This document shows, piece by piece, positions 1-8,699 of a stretch of 64,000 bases of DNA. The first letter of the stretch is position 1, and each line of letters starts with the position of its first letter. This DNA is from Echinometra lucunter. Its lineage: Eukaryota > Echinodermata > Echinoidea > Camarodonta > Echinometridae. A program made the translations under genes and the position numbers. The notes beneath the pieces were generated by a model. The model was not told where the DNA came from. It was given only the letters and a program-made list of their open reading frames with translations, and ran no database searches. The stretch is taken from assembly GCA_029962745.1 (NCBI GenBank), contig CM057151.1, forward strand, positions 35,759,624-35,823,623, read 5' to 3'.

Positions 1-319
1 TTTCTTATAAAACGTCATGAATCTGAAATGAATATAAATTGACTGAAATTATGATGAGAAGTCAAAAAGTTGCAAATTTGCAGGGGAAAACGGTGATTTT
101 AAACTTTCTATCACATTGCCAATTTGAGGATTTTAATGCTTATTTTCCTTTAAAAATTTTCAGCATCAAACAACGAATATTGACGCAGCCAAAATGGGCA
201 CAGTTTGTGTAGAAGTTTTTGCTCTTTCTGCTCATGTATTTGGTATAATTTTTAGGGCTCTGCATCAAAAGTCATTGGGTCAAACCACAAAATGTGGACC
301 TCTGTCACGAATGGGTTAA
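1..319 (+). mobile_element. TTAA-bounded MITE, family A (cut by window edge)
   Basis: This is the right-hand part of a repeat that recurs at 27624-28030 (complete) and at 36625-37003 (reverse orientation). It ends in GTCACGAATGGGTTAA, the reverse complement of the left end TTAACCCATTCGTGAC seen in the complete copy. TTAA plus CCC/GGG ends fit a non-autonomous piggyBac-type element (inference from the family's target-site rule). No coding capacity is visible. It sits directly upstream of the GUSB exon, in the preceding intron. Confidence 0.75.
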
Positions 320-402
320 AGCAGTCAGTATTTCTATATTGTCTCATAGAAAGGTAGAGAGAATAATCTTTTGATCATATTGAATTCTCTTCATCATTAC
401 AG

Positions 403-538
403 TCTCCAGCAGTCATGTTTACAGAAGAGTATCAGGTAGAGATGATGGGAAACTATCACACATCTTTTGACAAACTACGGCAAGACTTCCTCATAGGTGA
501 GCTGGTGTGGAACTTTGCTGACTTCAACACACAGCAAG
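403..538 (+). CDS. GUSB: Beta-glucuronidase, penultimate exon
   Basis: This exon encodes about 45 residues matching the C-terminal part of lysosomal beta-glucuronidase (glycoside hydrolase family 2), which removes glucuronate from glycosaminoglycans. It carries the MFTEEYQ motif and the [10 protein letters not shown] motif, which align with MFTEEYQ and GELIWNFADF of vertebrate GUSB. The exon follows an AG acceptor at 401-402 and ends CAAG before a GTAAGA donor at 539, leaving one base of a split codon (phase 1). The catalytic glutamates lie upstream of this exon in the family, so they are outside the window. The open frame continues into the intron, so its apparent start Met and stop codon are not real gene ends. 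Two alternative terminal exons follow at 2343 and 3438. Confidence 0.93.
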
Positions 539-1107
539 GTAAGAAGCATGTATTAAAAAGAGTCTCCCAACTTCAAACCAGGCTTAAAACTTACTTAATT
601 CTCACTACCAACTAAAGCTAAAAGTACCCGGATGTTACAATATTCGGCTCAACTTTGGAACCCACTCACTCCCAGTAACAAATGCACATGTATTATACTG
701 TCCTATTTTGGCCTGACTAGATTGCAAAATTTTTGCAACTTTGTTTACAAATCACCATGAAACTCCTGTGAAACCTTTAAGAGAATGACCATCCTACAGT
801 TACAGAAGTATCTGTCAGAATAAGGGATTCCATCACTTGGAAAATGCCGTCATGAACTCACGCTGCTAGCAAGGAAAGCTGTTGAGCGTGTACCAGCCCA
901 TCGAGCCATGCGACCTAAAGTGAACGGGTCACAGAAGCTAGCCTACACTTCGCCAAATGTAGTTGTATACATGTTAGGTCAGTTGAGATCTGGTCTAACT
1001 AGGTGTGTTGCTTCTTCAATTTAAGCTTATTTTGAAACATGATGATTGCTTCAAACCAATTTGAAAACAGATGAATAGGTATAGAGTGAGAATTTGACAT
1101 CTGGGTA

Positions 1108-1108
<1 letters not shown>

Positions 1109-1143
<35 letters not shown>
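1109..1143 (+). repeat. Poly-G tract of about 35 bases
   Basis: An uninterrupted G run preceded by GGGTAC. It could fold as a G-quadruplex and is likely length-variable. Such tracts recur throughout the window. Confidence 0.9.
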
Positions 1144-1144
<1 letters not shown>

Positions 1145-1252
1145 GGCAATAGTTGATAGGGAGAATTGTCCATTTGCCATGGATGAAGACCTGTGACTGC
1201 CTCATTGTTGGGAGTGCATTTATTTATATGAACCCATTACTTTCTTGAACCT

Positions 1253-1577
1253 GGGGGTGATTTATGAAGCTGTTTGTAAAGTTATAAATGAGTTTACACT
1301 TTACGCACGACTTGAATATGGCAAGCCAAATGGAATTCCCAATCATAAAGTGCATCAACTAAAGGTGAAATATGCAGACATAGATTAACATTACTTTTGT
1401 TTACAAACATTTTTGTTGTGAAGTATATTTTTTGCAACAATTTAATTGAGGTTATTGGAAATGCAGTCACACAGGAAAAACATCAGGAAAAACTTTGGGC
1501 ATCCCATTTGGCACTTCATATTCAAGTCACTTGTAGAGTCGTTTGTAACTTTACGAGCAGCTTTATGAAACACCCCT
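1253..1577. mobile_element. MITE, family C (GGGGGTGTTTCAT-type ends)
   Basis: A roughly 325-bp non-coding element. Its ends are imperfect inverted repeats: GGGGGTG-TTTATGAAGC on the left and GCTTTATGAAACACCCC on the right. Related copies lie at 29395-29706 and 41498-41825, sharing internal blocks such as TTAACATTACTTTTGTTTAC. The long inverted repeats and lack of an ORF indicate a non-autonomous DNA transposon. I cannot assign the superfamily from the ends alone. Confidence 0.75.
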
Positions 1578-2342
1578 CCTGGTTGCCCCTGTATTCAGTC
1601 TGTTTGGGAAGAAAAAAATCAGTAGTCATTGGTTTGAATTAGATACTGTCAAAGACTATCACGATTATCAGTGAAAAAAAAAAAGAAAACTGCTGCTTTA
1701 AAGCTTTTGTCAAGAGATCTGATATATGTAGCATGATGATATTACAACAAACATTATTCAAATTATTCTAAGTTTCTGTCCTCACAAATGTGGTAGGATA
1801 ATTGTTATTCTTAGAAAAGCCAAGAAGACAGGGTAAAGATAATAGTAGAATATAAGAAAACTCACATGCAATGTGGAGGGATTTGAAAGAAAAAAAAACG
1901 GTTAACTAATTAACTATAACCCAAAGGTATTCTTTTCCAGTCTGTGTGACAGATTGATCCATCAGATTGATTCATCAATCTTGGTGATGTAATAATGATT
2001 TTTGTGCATCGATACTCGTGAAATTAAGCTGATAATCAAATCGCGTCTGAAATGAGTGAATACTTCAGTGACCAACTTTTATGTTACATGTATTGCAAGT
2101 TCTTGAGATAAAATAGTAAAACCTCAAAAGGAACTTTGAAATTTTTATGATCATTTAAATGTCATAGGGGATTAGTACTGCTAGTATTACAGTCATATTC
2201 ATGGAATAACCCCTCATGATTGTGGGAGAGAGAGATCATTTTTTGTGTCTTTTTTCTTTAAAAAAAAAAATAGGTTTGTGTTGTTTTGTCTTTTGCTTTT
2301 CTTGCTTTTAGATTATTTGTGTGTGTTTTTTTAATATTTTAG

Positions 2343-2461
2343 GCGTAACAAGAGTTGTTGGAAATAAGAAGGGTATTTTCACACGCCAGCGCCAACCCAA
2401 AACAGAAGCCCATGCATTAAGACAGAGATACCAAGACCTTATCAAGACATTGGGATGCTAA
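2343..2461 (+). CDS. GUSB: Beta-glucuronidase, terminal exon A
   Basis: After a TTTTAG acceptor the first two bases complete the split glycine codon of the exon at 403-538. The exon then encodes a [16 protein letters not shown] block and ends at TAA (2459-2461). The [14 protein letters not shown] string is a hallmark of the GUSB C-terminus. After it come 18 residues ending LGC. The vertebrate enzyme continues longer after this block, so the tail here is short. This exon and the one at 3438-3556 have identical length and phase, and either could be the last exon. No clear AATAAA signal was seen close to the stop codon. Confidence 0.92.
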
Positions 2462-3437
2462 GTTAGTTTTACAAGCTTATAATCAAATATTTTTTCGATC
2501 ATTTTATTTTCTTGTTGCTCCTTATTTCTTTGCCCTCCATCTCATGGACTTGCATAGATGCAAATCATGCTTTAAAAATATGAATTAACCAAATTCCACC
2601 GAGTATTTAGTTGATTGTAGACAGTATGTTGCAGTCAAATTAAAATGACTGTTTTGTGCAGATGTAGCTGTATGTAGTAGTTGAGTTGAGATTTGGTCAA
2701 ATTAGGTGTTTGCTTCTCTCATTTTTTTTTTCTTCCCATCTTTTCATACTTTTAAAAATATTTTTGAACTGAATCTGGTGTACTATAAATTTATTTATTA
2801 TTATAGTATTGATTTATTGTTATCACATGATCAATCAAATCAATTATGCTTTAATTTCAGGGTTTTTTTAAAGCATTTTTAATTTACTGGTGCAAAGCCA
2901 AAAGAAGACACTCTACTTTATTTGTATTTGTGTCATAAATTCCGGTTGTGAGGTGTTACAATGACAGCATTGGGACTAGGTAAGGTCTGTCATTTTTAGA
3001 CCGAAAAGCAGTGCAATAGTTGTCCCTCCACAACCTGGAATTGTCAAAAACAGCAGCAGTATATGAGACAATATATTTAGTGCAATTTTTTCAGCTTTAA
3101 ATGTCAGAAAGTGGCATGGCATGAAATGCTGTGGTTTGAAGAATTATGCGGTGATTATTGTCTGGGGGGGGGGCATGATGGCCCCCTTCCCCAGTCCTTT
3201 TAGGGTCAGGGGTCCAGAACCCAAATCTATGCGCCCTTGACTGACTTTGACTGAGTTTAGAGTGAACAACTATGATTTTCAACATCTTCCTGATTCATTT
3301 ATTGATTTCCTCCATTGGATTGTGTGTAATAGAGAAAGATCTCCCTGATATTCTCAGTAAATTCTCCCTGAAAGGCGAATATTAAAGTTGGCAGCTCTGC
3401 TCTACATTACTATACTTCTGGCTTTTTGTCATTTCAG
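2462..3437 (+). other. GUSB 3' UTR / intron between alternative last exons
   Basis: AT-rich sequence containing a G9 run near 3167. It would be 3' UTR for terminal exon A or intron for terminal exon B. No other coding exon is evident. It ends in a good acceptor, TCATTTCAG at 3429-3437. Confidence 0.6.
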
Positions 3438-3556
3438 ATCCCAAACGATGTAAGGGCAACAAAAAGGGAATCTTTACTAGACAGAGGCAACCCAAAATGG
3501 AAGCCCATAAACTGAGGGACCGCTACCAGGCGTTGATCAAATCACTTGGATGCTGA
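3438..3556 (+). CDS. GUSB: Beta-glucuronidase, alternative terminal exon B
   Basis: This is a second copy of the GUSB last exon. After a TTTCAG acceptor it enters in the same phase as exon A: the split codon becomes GAT (Asp) instead of GGC (Gly). It encodes [14 protein letters not shown] again and ends LGC-TGA (3554-3556). It has 38 full codons before the stop, exactly as exon A. Differences cluster at the start (DPKRCK against GVTRVV) and in the tail. The frame is intact and the key motif is identical while synonymous positions differ, so selection has probably kept it. It is either a mutually exclusive last exon or the remnant of a tandem gene duplication. The upstream exons are not duplicated between the two copies. 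Confidence 0.87.
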
Positions 3557-3613
3557 CATGATAAATAGGGATGCGCCAACATGTACCTTGATATCCAGTA
3601 CTCCAAAGATTCT

Positions 3614-4093
3614 TTAAAGGCATTGGCTAACTTTGTTAGTAGCTGATTTAAAAAATTCTCAAACTAAGATGAAACATGTGTATGAGTACTTGTATATGTA
3701 CTCAAAAACCCTGAAACCAACCATAATTTTGAATGAAAAAGTGTAAGTTAGATGCAAACAGCGATTTTATTATCCTTCGTCTCACGAGACAATCACTAAG
3801 AGGACCACTTTGCTTGAATTTGAAAATGCTGTTATGTGCCTCCTGCCGCGTGAGTACGGTAAGGTGAGTCATACACGCATGCGCACTCCTTATGTCTATT
3901 CTGTGCAACCAACCCTCGTATAGTTTTCAAACATTGGTTCACATTTTTTATATTTAAAAATACTTCCTGTGGATATTATACTTTGAAACTTTCAGACTGG
4001 TATTTTTACACTATAACCCTTATGTTTATCCCATTTTCAAGTAACAAAACAAGATTTTTAAAAAATCATAACAATGTTAACCAATGTCTTTAA
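3614..4093. mobile_element. TTAA-bounded MITE, family B
   Basis: A roughly 480-bp repeat starting TTAAAGGCATTGGCTAAC and ending in the near-inverse GTTAACCAATGTCTTTAA. A second, closely similar copy lies at 26932-27426 and carries about 16 extra bases in the middle. Both copies are bounded by TTAA, which again fits a piggyBac-type target site (inference). No coding capacity. Confidence 0.78.
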
Positions 4094-4228
4094 TAGTATA
4101 TAAATGAGTGTTTCATTACTATACATGTAGTTCAATGTTTACCTGCACTGATATAGATCTGTTTTGTTTTCATTCATTCTTTAATCAGAGATAAATATTT
4201 CAAGGTTAGAGTCTCAACTTAGTTTTTG

Positions 4229-4252
4229 TTTAGGGTAAGGGTTAGGGTTAGG
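4229..4252 (+). repeat. Short telomere-like repeat
   Basis: TTAGGGTAAGGGTTAGGG followed by TTAGG, about four units of the animal telomere repeat. It is too short to be more than an interstitial telomeric motif. Confidence 0.7.
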
Positions 4253-4506
4253 CTTTGGTGGAGTGTTGGGTCTAATACTGATGTTAATTAATTTAAGATT
4301 TTGACAATAGCATAATTGTTGCCACGTGTGATGGAGAAACCCTTTTGATATGAAGAAGAATAAGTCTTGACAACTCTAATGTACTGTATTTACAACTTAC
4401 TTTATTAGGTTCTTTTCACAGTCAAAACTATTAGAGAGTAATATGACACTCATTCAGTTAGGATGGTGTTCTTTCAGACGTGGCAACAAAAACATAGAAA
4501 AAAGGT

Positions 4507-4765
4507 TGTTTTTCAGCACCAAGGGGGTAACCCGGGGTACCCATTAAGGGTTTCAAAAACAGGAAAAATCAGAAAAAAGGGTATCAAAATCAGGAAAATC
4601 CTGGAAAATGTTATTTGATTAGGAGATCATGATGCAATCCTTGCATAAAATTCCCGTTTAGGGTATCAAAATCACTCCTACTTCCGTCCTATTTTAATCC
4701 CCGTTAAGGGTGCTTTTTAGAAAGTGATTTACACGGATGATGTACAGGCCTCAATAAGACATATC
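4507..4765. repeat. Dispersed repeat, family D
   Basis: Shares long stretches with 56081-56310: TTTTTCAGCA at the left, GGGTATCAAAA and CACTCCTAC in the middle, then AGGGTGCTTTT, AGAAAGTGAT, and an AATAAGACAT-type right end. It is non-coding. The internal short repeats GGGTATCAAAA and GTTTAGGG suggest a mobile or satellite-derived unit of unknown class. Confidence 0.65.
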
Positions 4766-4880
4766 CCCTCGGGGTGCTCGCCGAGGTGCGGACAGTTCGT
4801 GGACAGATTCCGCAGGTAGTATCGTCAAATACATCTTCGAGATTGATGACGAAGACGAGTCCCTATCATCGGTTGTCATG
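4749..4880 (+). other. GC-rich segment, possible RAG2-like N-terminal exon
   Basis: Between AT-rich flanks lies a stretch of clearly higher GC and codon-like texture. It begins at the end of repeat D and includes the hairpin CCTCGG...CCGAGG. One plus-strand frame reads to a TGA at 4876-4878 and contains SIVKYIFEIDDEDESLSS, which has the hydrophobic-strand-then-acidic-turn look of a kelch blade. It lies upstream of the RAG2-like exon on the same strand. However, no splice junction joins the two in phase, and the minus strand is also open. The assignment is a guess; it could equally be unique spacer. Confidence 0.25.
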
Positions 4881-5529
4881 TGAATAACAAAAGGTACAGA
4901 GATAATCTCGCATTGTTTTTTTCCACGCATTTATAGCTTTTGATTAAACTTTTTATTTCAATGTCGGTTTACACTACCAAGTACAGCTGTACAAGTACGA
5001 TGAGTTTTATGTTTACATTTCGTTGACATATCCTGAATAAAATGAAAAAATATAGAAAACCATGAATATCAAGAAAAATTAGCAACACTCTCATGTCGTA
5101 TGTTCTTGAATGACTATGAAAGTAACAAATTCCAGTCAATGATAAATCTAGATTGACAATTTCAGTCCGATAATTTCGAATCCTGGACGTAATCCTAAAT
5201 GGCATGGCATGACTTAATTTAATGTTCATTAAATGAATGTTTACTCGGATGAATAAAATCTCACATGATCCCTCAAAACACCTGGAATTTATGCACAAAT
5301 TCTTTTTCAAAATTGAACAAATTTCGATACATATTTAAACTGAACAGTGTCAAGAAGCCAAGTTTCAGAGTCGAATGTACCGTGTAAAACAATGTTCAAA
5401 TGTACTAGCTTTTAATAGTTTTGTATAATTTTATTATTTGAGGATTATTTTCATTACAAAGTAAGGGGGCGTATGCCATCTCTACAATTGGCGGCTGTGG
5501 TGAATAATGAAGGTGTATTGTTTGCGTAG

Positions 5530-5710
5530 GGAGGCCTCAATTTCATCGACTACGAATGTCACAATGACCTCATCATTATAGAGGAAGCAAGACGACGTGG
5601 CACAGCAAGTGTTCCACTTTTCGACATCACGTACATTCAGACAGAAGAAAACATGGTACACTCGAGAAAAGGCAACCCAGTTATGGTCCAAACGGGCACA
5701 ATCCCGCATG
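5530..5710 (+). pseudogene. RAG2L: RAG2-like kelch exon (fragment)
   Basis: A 60-codon open stretch follows a TTTGCGTAG acceptor (AG at 5528-5529) and ends exactly at a strong GTAGGT donor at 5711, leaving phase 1. The translation has kelch-blade features: hydrophobic NDLIII, a VPLFDITYI strand, and a VMVQTGTIPHG strand before the donor. These align with the second blade of RAG2 (QYIIHGG, then KIYVMSIV, then DLVGDVPEARYGHS). RAG2 is the six-bladed kelch partner of RAG1 and, in its full form, a PHD histone reader. No other RAG2L exon can be placed with confidence, and downstream the sequence runs straight into RAG1L. A 75-codon frame on the minus strand overlaps it but lacks any RAG1 match. 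Kelch homology is weak at sequence level, hence the moderate confidence. Confidence 0.55.
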
Positions 5711-5767
5711 GTAGGTAGATGAATGACATTTCAAAAAAAAGAGTAAAGAGCAGGTGAACGACTATAC

Positions 5768-7285
5768 ATGGATGCTCAATCACCTTATGAAGGTAGTTTG
5801 GCCAGCTGACGTATTCGAAGTTCTTTAGAAGCTCTTTCCCCATCGTGATAGCTGTTTCCTTGTAAGCGAGTACTTCTTCGGAACTTGGAGAATGAGCTCG
5901 ATAAACTCTACGCAGAGCTCTGAATTTCTGCAAAACAGCACGAAGAGCAGCTTTCCTGTCGTTGGCACTAATGAGCTCCAGGAAAATGTCCTCATTTTCC
6001 TCTTTAAACATTTGTCTAGCGTAGTTACCGGGCATCATAAGACAAGGTGCTAAGGCAAGGGTATCCCTCAAGTAGATGTCCAGACACCTCTCTGCATCTT
6101 CAATGTATTCCTTGACATTTGGAGAGGCCTCCCATTTCTGTGCTCCCGCTACTTCTTGTACAATTATCTCTTTTAAAAATTGCCCCAGATTAATGTCTGC
6201 ATGTGTTGCGTCAAGCAGCTTTTCTTTGGGTTCTGACGTGAGAATCGGTTTCCTCTTGACTCCTTTACCGGCAGACATTAATTCTGCTGCTGTTAACTTA
6301 TCCGGGTTAGTGGTGAGGTAGTTCACCGTTTCCTTTGTCTCCGTCAACGTACGGCTTATTGCAAATGATCCCAGCTCAGTTTTGGCACTTTCTTTGGTTG
6401 CATAGCACAGGGTGCACATGAAGGTTGATCCACTTCCTTGTAGCCCACCTAGAGATCTAGATGTATCTAGTTTTTCATCGATCATCGTATTGAAAAACTT
6501 AAGATGAATGCGGGTGGACATCCCGGCATAGACCTTCATGGTTTTGTTTTGAAGCAGCTCTCTTTCCAACTCCATTTGATGGAGAATAATGGTGGCAGTA
6601 GCCAGCGAGTTTTCATCGCCTGTGGCCTCCAGAATGGTCTGTTAACCATAACAGAATTTGGTTTCTCCTCTTCGTAGACGATGACTGTAAAACCGTCGGC
6701 TAGCTTCACCTCGCTCTTCAGGACAACAAGTGATGCCCTGAAGGTTTTGTCAGGGAGGAAGGTATCTGAACATGATTTATGTACAGACACCTCCCCCATT
6801 CCATCCGCACCATCCTTTATAGTGGTGTGTACAATGATCGAAGTGTTGTCAGGGTCCAATCCTGCCCTAAGGAGTCCATCCCTGATATTTTCATCAAGTT
6901 CTTCTAGGGTCTTGGCAATAGCCTCCGAATAACTCCAGGCTACTCCTATGCAGTTAGGTTGCGTGACCTCTTTAAGTGAACTTTGTTCGTTGATTCGCAC
7001 TGGCTCGTATGTATTGGGGGCATCTTGACCATAATTTTCCATCGATTTAACCGGTGTGTGATGGATAAAGCTTCCACTTTCTAGGAGGGCGAACCTGGTA
7101 CTTCCAGGCATATACGCACCCTCTCTGTCATTTAGCACACTTGGTGGCTTACGCGATGTCTCGCCTTTCGATTTTAGGTAGCGGTATTTCCCCTTAGCGA
7201 GCAAAGTGCCGACTCTTAACGCGATGCATTCATCAACCGTGAGCTTGCCGCCTCCTCCCTCCTTCCCAGTCCAAAGGTCATAAAC
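5768..7285 (-). pseudogene. RAG1L: RAG1-like core exon, frameshifted and C-terminally truncated
   Basis: RAG1 is the DDE recombinase/transposase that cuts at recombination signal or terminal repeats. The exon opens after a long pyrimidine tract and TCTGTAG (acceptor AG at 7287-7286) and reads VYDLWTGKEGGG onward. Diagnostic matches to RAG1 are: DGADGMGEVS with the first catalytic Asp (codon 6803-6805; RAG1 has CDGMGDVS); YEEEKPNSV (RAG1 FEEAKPNSE); CTLCYAT with the first zinc pair (RAG1 CTLCDAT); the second catalytic Asp in THADINLG (codon 6195-6197; RAG1 LHCDIGNA); GNYARQMF (RAG1 GNFARKLM); and YLHKVIEH with both zinc histidines (RAG1 YFHKTLAH). Between KPNSVMVNRP and LEATGDENSL the frame shifts by one base, at about 6628-6640. 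Homology stops at a GTATAG donor below 5768, so the catalytic Glu segment is absent. The exon joins 7824-8510 in phase 0. Confidence 0.92.
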
Positions 7286-7823
7286 CTACAGATAATGAGG
7301 GGGAAAAAGGAGAGAAAATAAAACCAATTAATTATGAATTGAAAGAAATGTAATAACTAGCAAGTGTCATTCCAAATTTCCATATTTCACGTTCCGTATA
7401 AATTTCTCATCACCAATACACTGATGTATTAAAAACATAAGATAAATGAATGAAAGCAAGAAAGTACAATGGATTCCCATCATAAGAAAACTCCTTTGGG
7501 ACCAAGGAATATTTATTGTTACACTAAAGCCTTGTATTAGTTTCGGGGAAAAAAATACTAGTATGTAAATAAATATAAAATAATGGGGCCATGACAAATA
7601 TCTCAATAATTAAGTAGTTTATTATTGCAGAGCTCTTTCAAATGAGGTGAGAGGTTCCTTTACAATTCATTTCTTGCTTTGGATTTCTTGCACCTTTCAG
7701 GTCTATAATTACATATTCAGCAATTTTGCAAGTAATGCTACACATTTTTTGTGTATTTTTGTGAAGAATGAAACATAGGATGCATTTCTAATCTTAGTCA
7801 TCTTCATAGTATTAATACTCACA
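7286..7823 (-). other. RAG1L intron
   Basis: AT-rich sequence between a GTGAGT donor (7822-7817 on the minus strand) and the TCTGTAG acceptor at 7286. Both splice sites look intact, and the flanking codons join in phase 0. No coding or repeat structure was recognised inside. Confidence 0.7.
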
Positions 7824-8510
7824 CTTCTAGTTCGATCATCGACATCCGCGTTCAATCTGTTGTGAAGCATGTAGAATAGGAGGTCAGTCTCGTTTTCATT
7901 GTGCTAGCTACTGTAGGAGGTTACTAGGTCTACGCATCCTTGTGCTCTCTTCTTAGCATGGTCTTTGCGCACAGAATATAGGCTCGTTTTTGCGTTACAG
8001 ATACGTTTTCTCCCACTTGGAGTTAGGCCTGGATCAGGGGAGAAGAGTACACGCGTGACATCCGCTGGCTGCTTTGGCTGTATTGGCCTACACCCTGTAT
8101 CAATGGTAAATGGCATGTTGGTACAGAAAGACGAAGGCATGGGGCCAGTGCTGCTTGAGGCTGGTGAGGCACTTTGGGTGGTACTGCTGGTGCTGATGGC
8201 AAGAGCTGGCTGTTCCAATTCACCCAACTCATTTGATGCTGGCTTCTTCAAAGCAGATGATCCTAAAATTTCTGACGACTTTCGCTTGGTTGAAGTTGGT
8301 ATGGAAGAACACACCAAGCAGGGCTCCACTCCAACGGTGGGTTGAGTGTTGGCATCCACTCCACGATCTTCTGCCAAATCTTCCGCTCCCTTGCTAAATA
8401 GGAAGCTTTGCCCAAGGTATCTATGCCTCTACTTGCACAGTCAGATCTAGCAGTCTCATGCTGTAGTGCAAACTCAATAATGCATGCATAGACAGCATCT
8501 CGGCATGCAC
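7824..8510 (-). pseudogene. RAG1L: RAG1-like upstream exon with premature stop
   Basis: On the minus strand, a frame with Ser/Pro/Thr-rich and Lys/Arg-rich content (TKRKSSE, FSPDPGLTPSGRKRI) runs from about 8377 down. It meets an in-frame TAG at 7904-7906, then continues in the same frame as ETDLLFYMLHNRL and VDDRTRS to a strong GTGAGT donor at 7822. The frame joins the RAG1L core exon in phase 0, which is the main reason to call this RAG1L. A second frame, from an AG acceptor at 8512-8511 to about 8370 (CRDAVYACIIEFALQHETA, then KASYLARERKIW), looks coding but sits in another register. A further frameshift near 8360-8375 is therefore likely. The CLVCSS pair could be half of a zinc site. I cannot align this part to vertebrate RAG1, whose N-terminus is also poorly conserved. 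Confidence 0.6.
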
Positions 8511-8699
8511 CTTGGTGGGTTGAGGTACAATAAAATACAAATAGTGATAATGACATTATTTCATGATCAGTGCATTATTATGTCCTCTATCAGCTGAGCT
8601 ACGTGATTCACCCAAAAAGCACATTTGTAGACATGGTCATAAAGTTCCTTAATAGGTTATTGTGATTCAGTTGATCCATGATCTTCATGCACAGTCGGG
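8511..8699. other. Spacer, nothing recognised
   Basis: Short AT-rich interval between the RAG1L exon and the BED-finger pseudogene. It could be an intron if the two belong to one minus-strand transcription unit. Confidence 0.4.

Larger units (their letters stand above)
539..2342 (+). other. GUSB: GUSB intron with poly-G tract and MITE
   Basis: The intron runs from the GTAAGA donor to the TTTTAG acceptor at 2341-2342. It holds a 35-base G run and a family C MITE, both listed separately. The rest is AT-rich, and I see no further coding exon in it. Confidence 0.8.
5530..8510. mobile_element. Decayed, internally deleted ProtoRAG-like unit (RAG2L>  <RAG1L)
   Basis: The plus-strand RAG2-like exon and the minus-strand RAG1-like exons converge, the same tail-to-tail layout known for ProtoRAG transposons and for the sea urchin RAG1L/RAG2L pair. 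The RAG2L donor (GTAGGT at 5711) and the RAG1L donor (GTATAG reading down from 5767) face each other across about 57 bases. Each intron therefore starts inside the space where the partner's missing exons should be. I infer a single internal deletion that removed the 3' exons of both genes, as is common for abortive gap repair of cut-and-paste elements. Terminal inverted repeats with a CACTRTG- or CACAGTG-type heptamer were not recognised, so the element's true ends are unknown and the span given covers only the coding remains. Confidence 0.6.

Noticed and set aside
4229..4252. Telomere repeat suggesting a chromosome end or fusion
   Set aside because: Only about four imperfect units, with unique sequence on both sides.
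5482..5709. Minus-strand 75-codon frame continuing below the RAG1L core exon
   Set aside because: It has no similarity to the RAG1 C-terminus (no WASEGNE-like segment), and the opposite strand gives a better explanation (kelch exon with exact splice donor).
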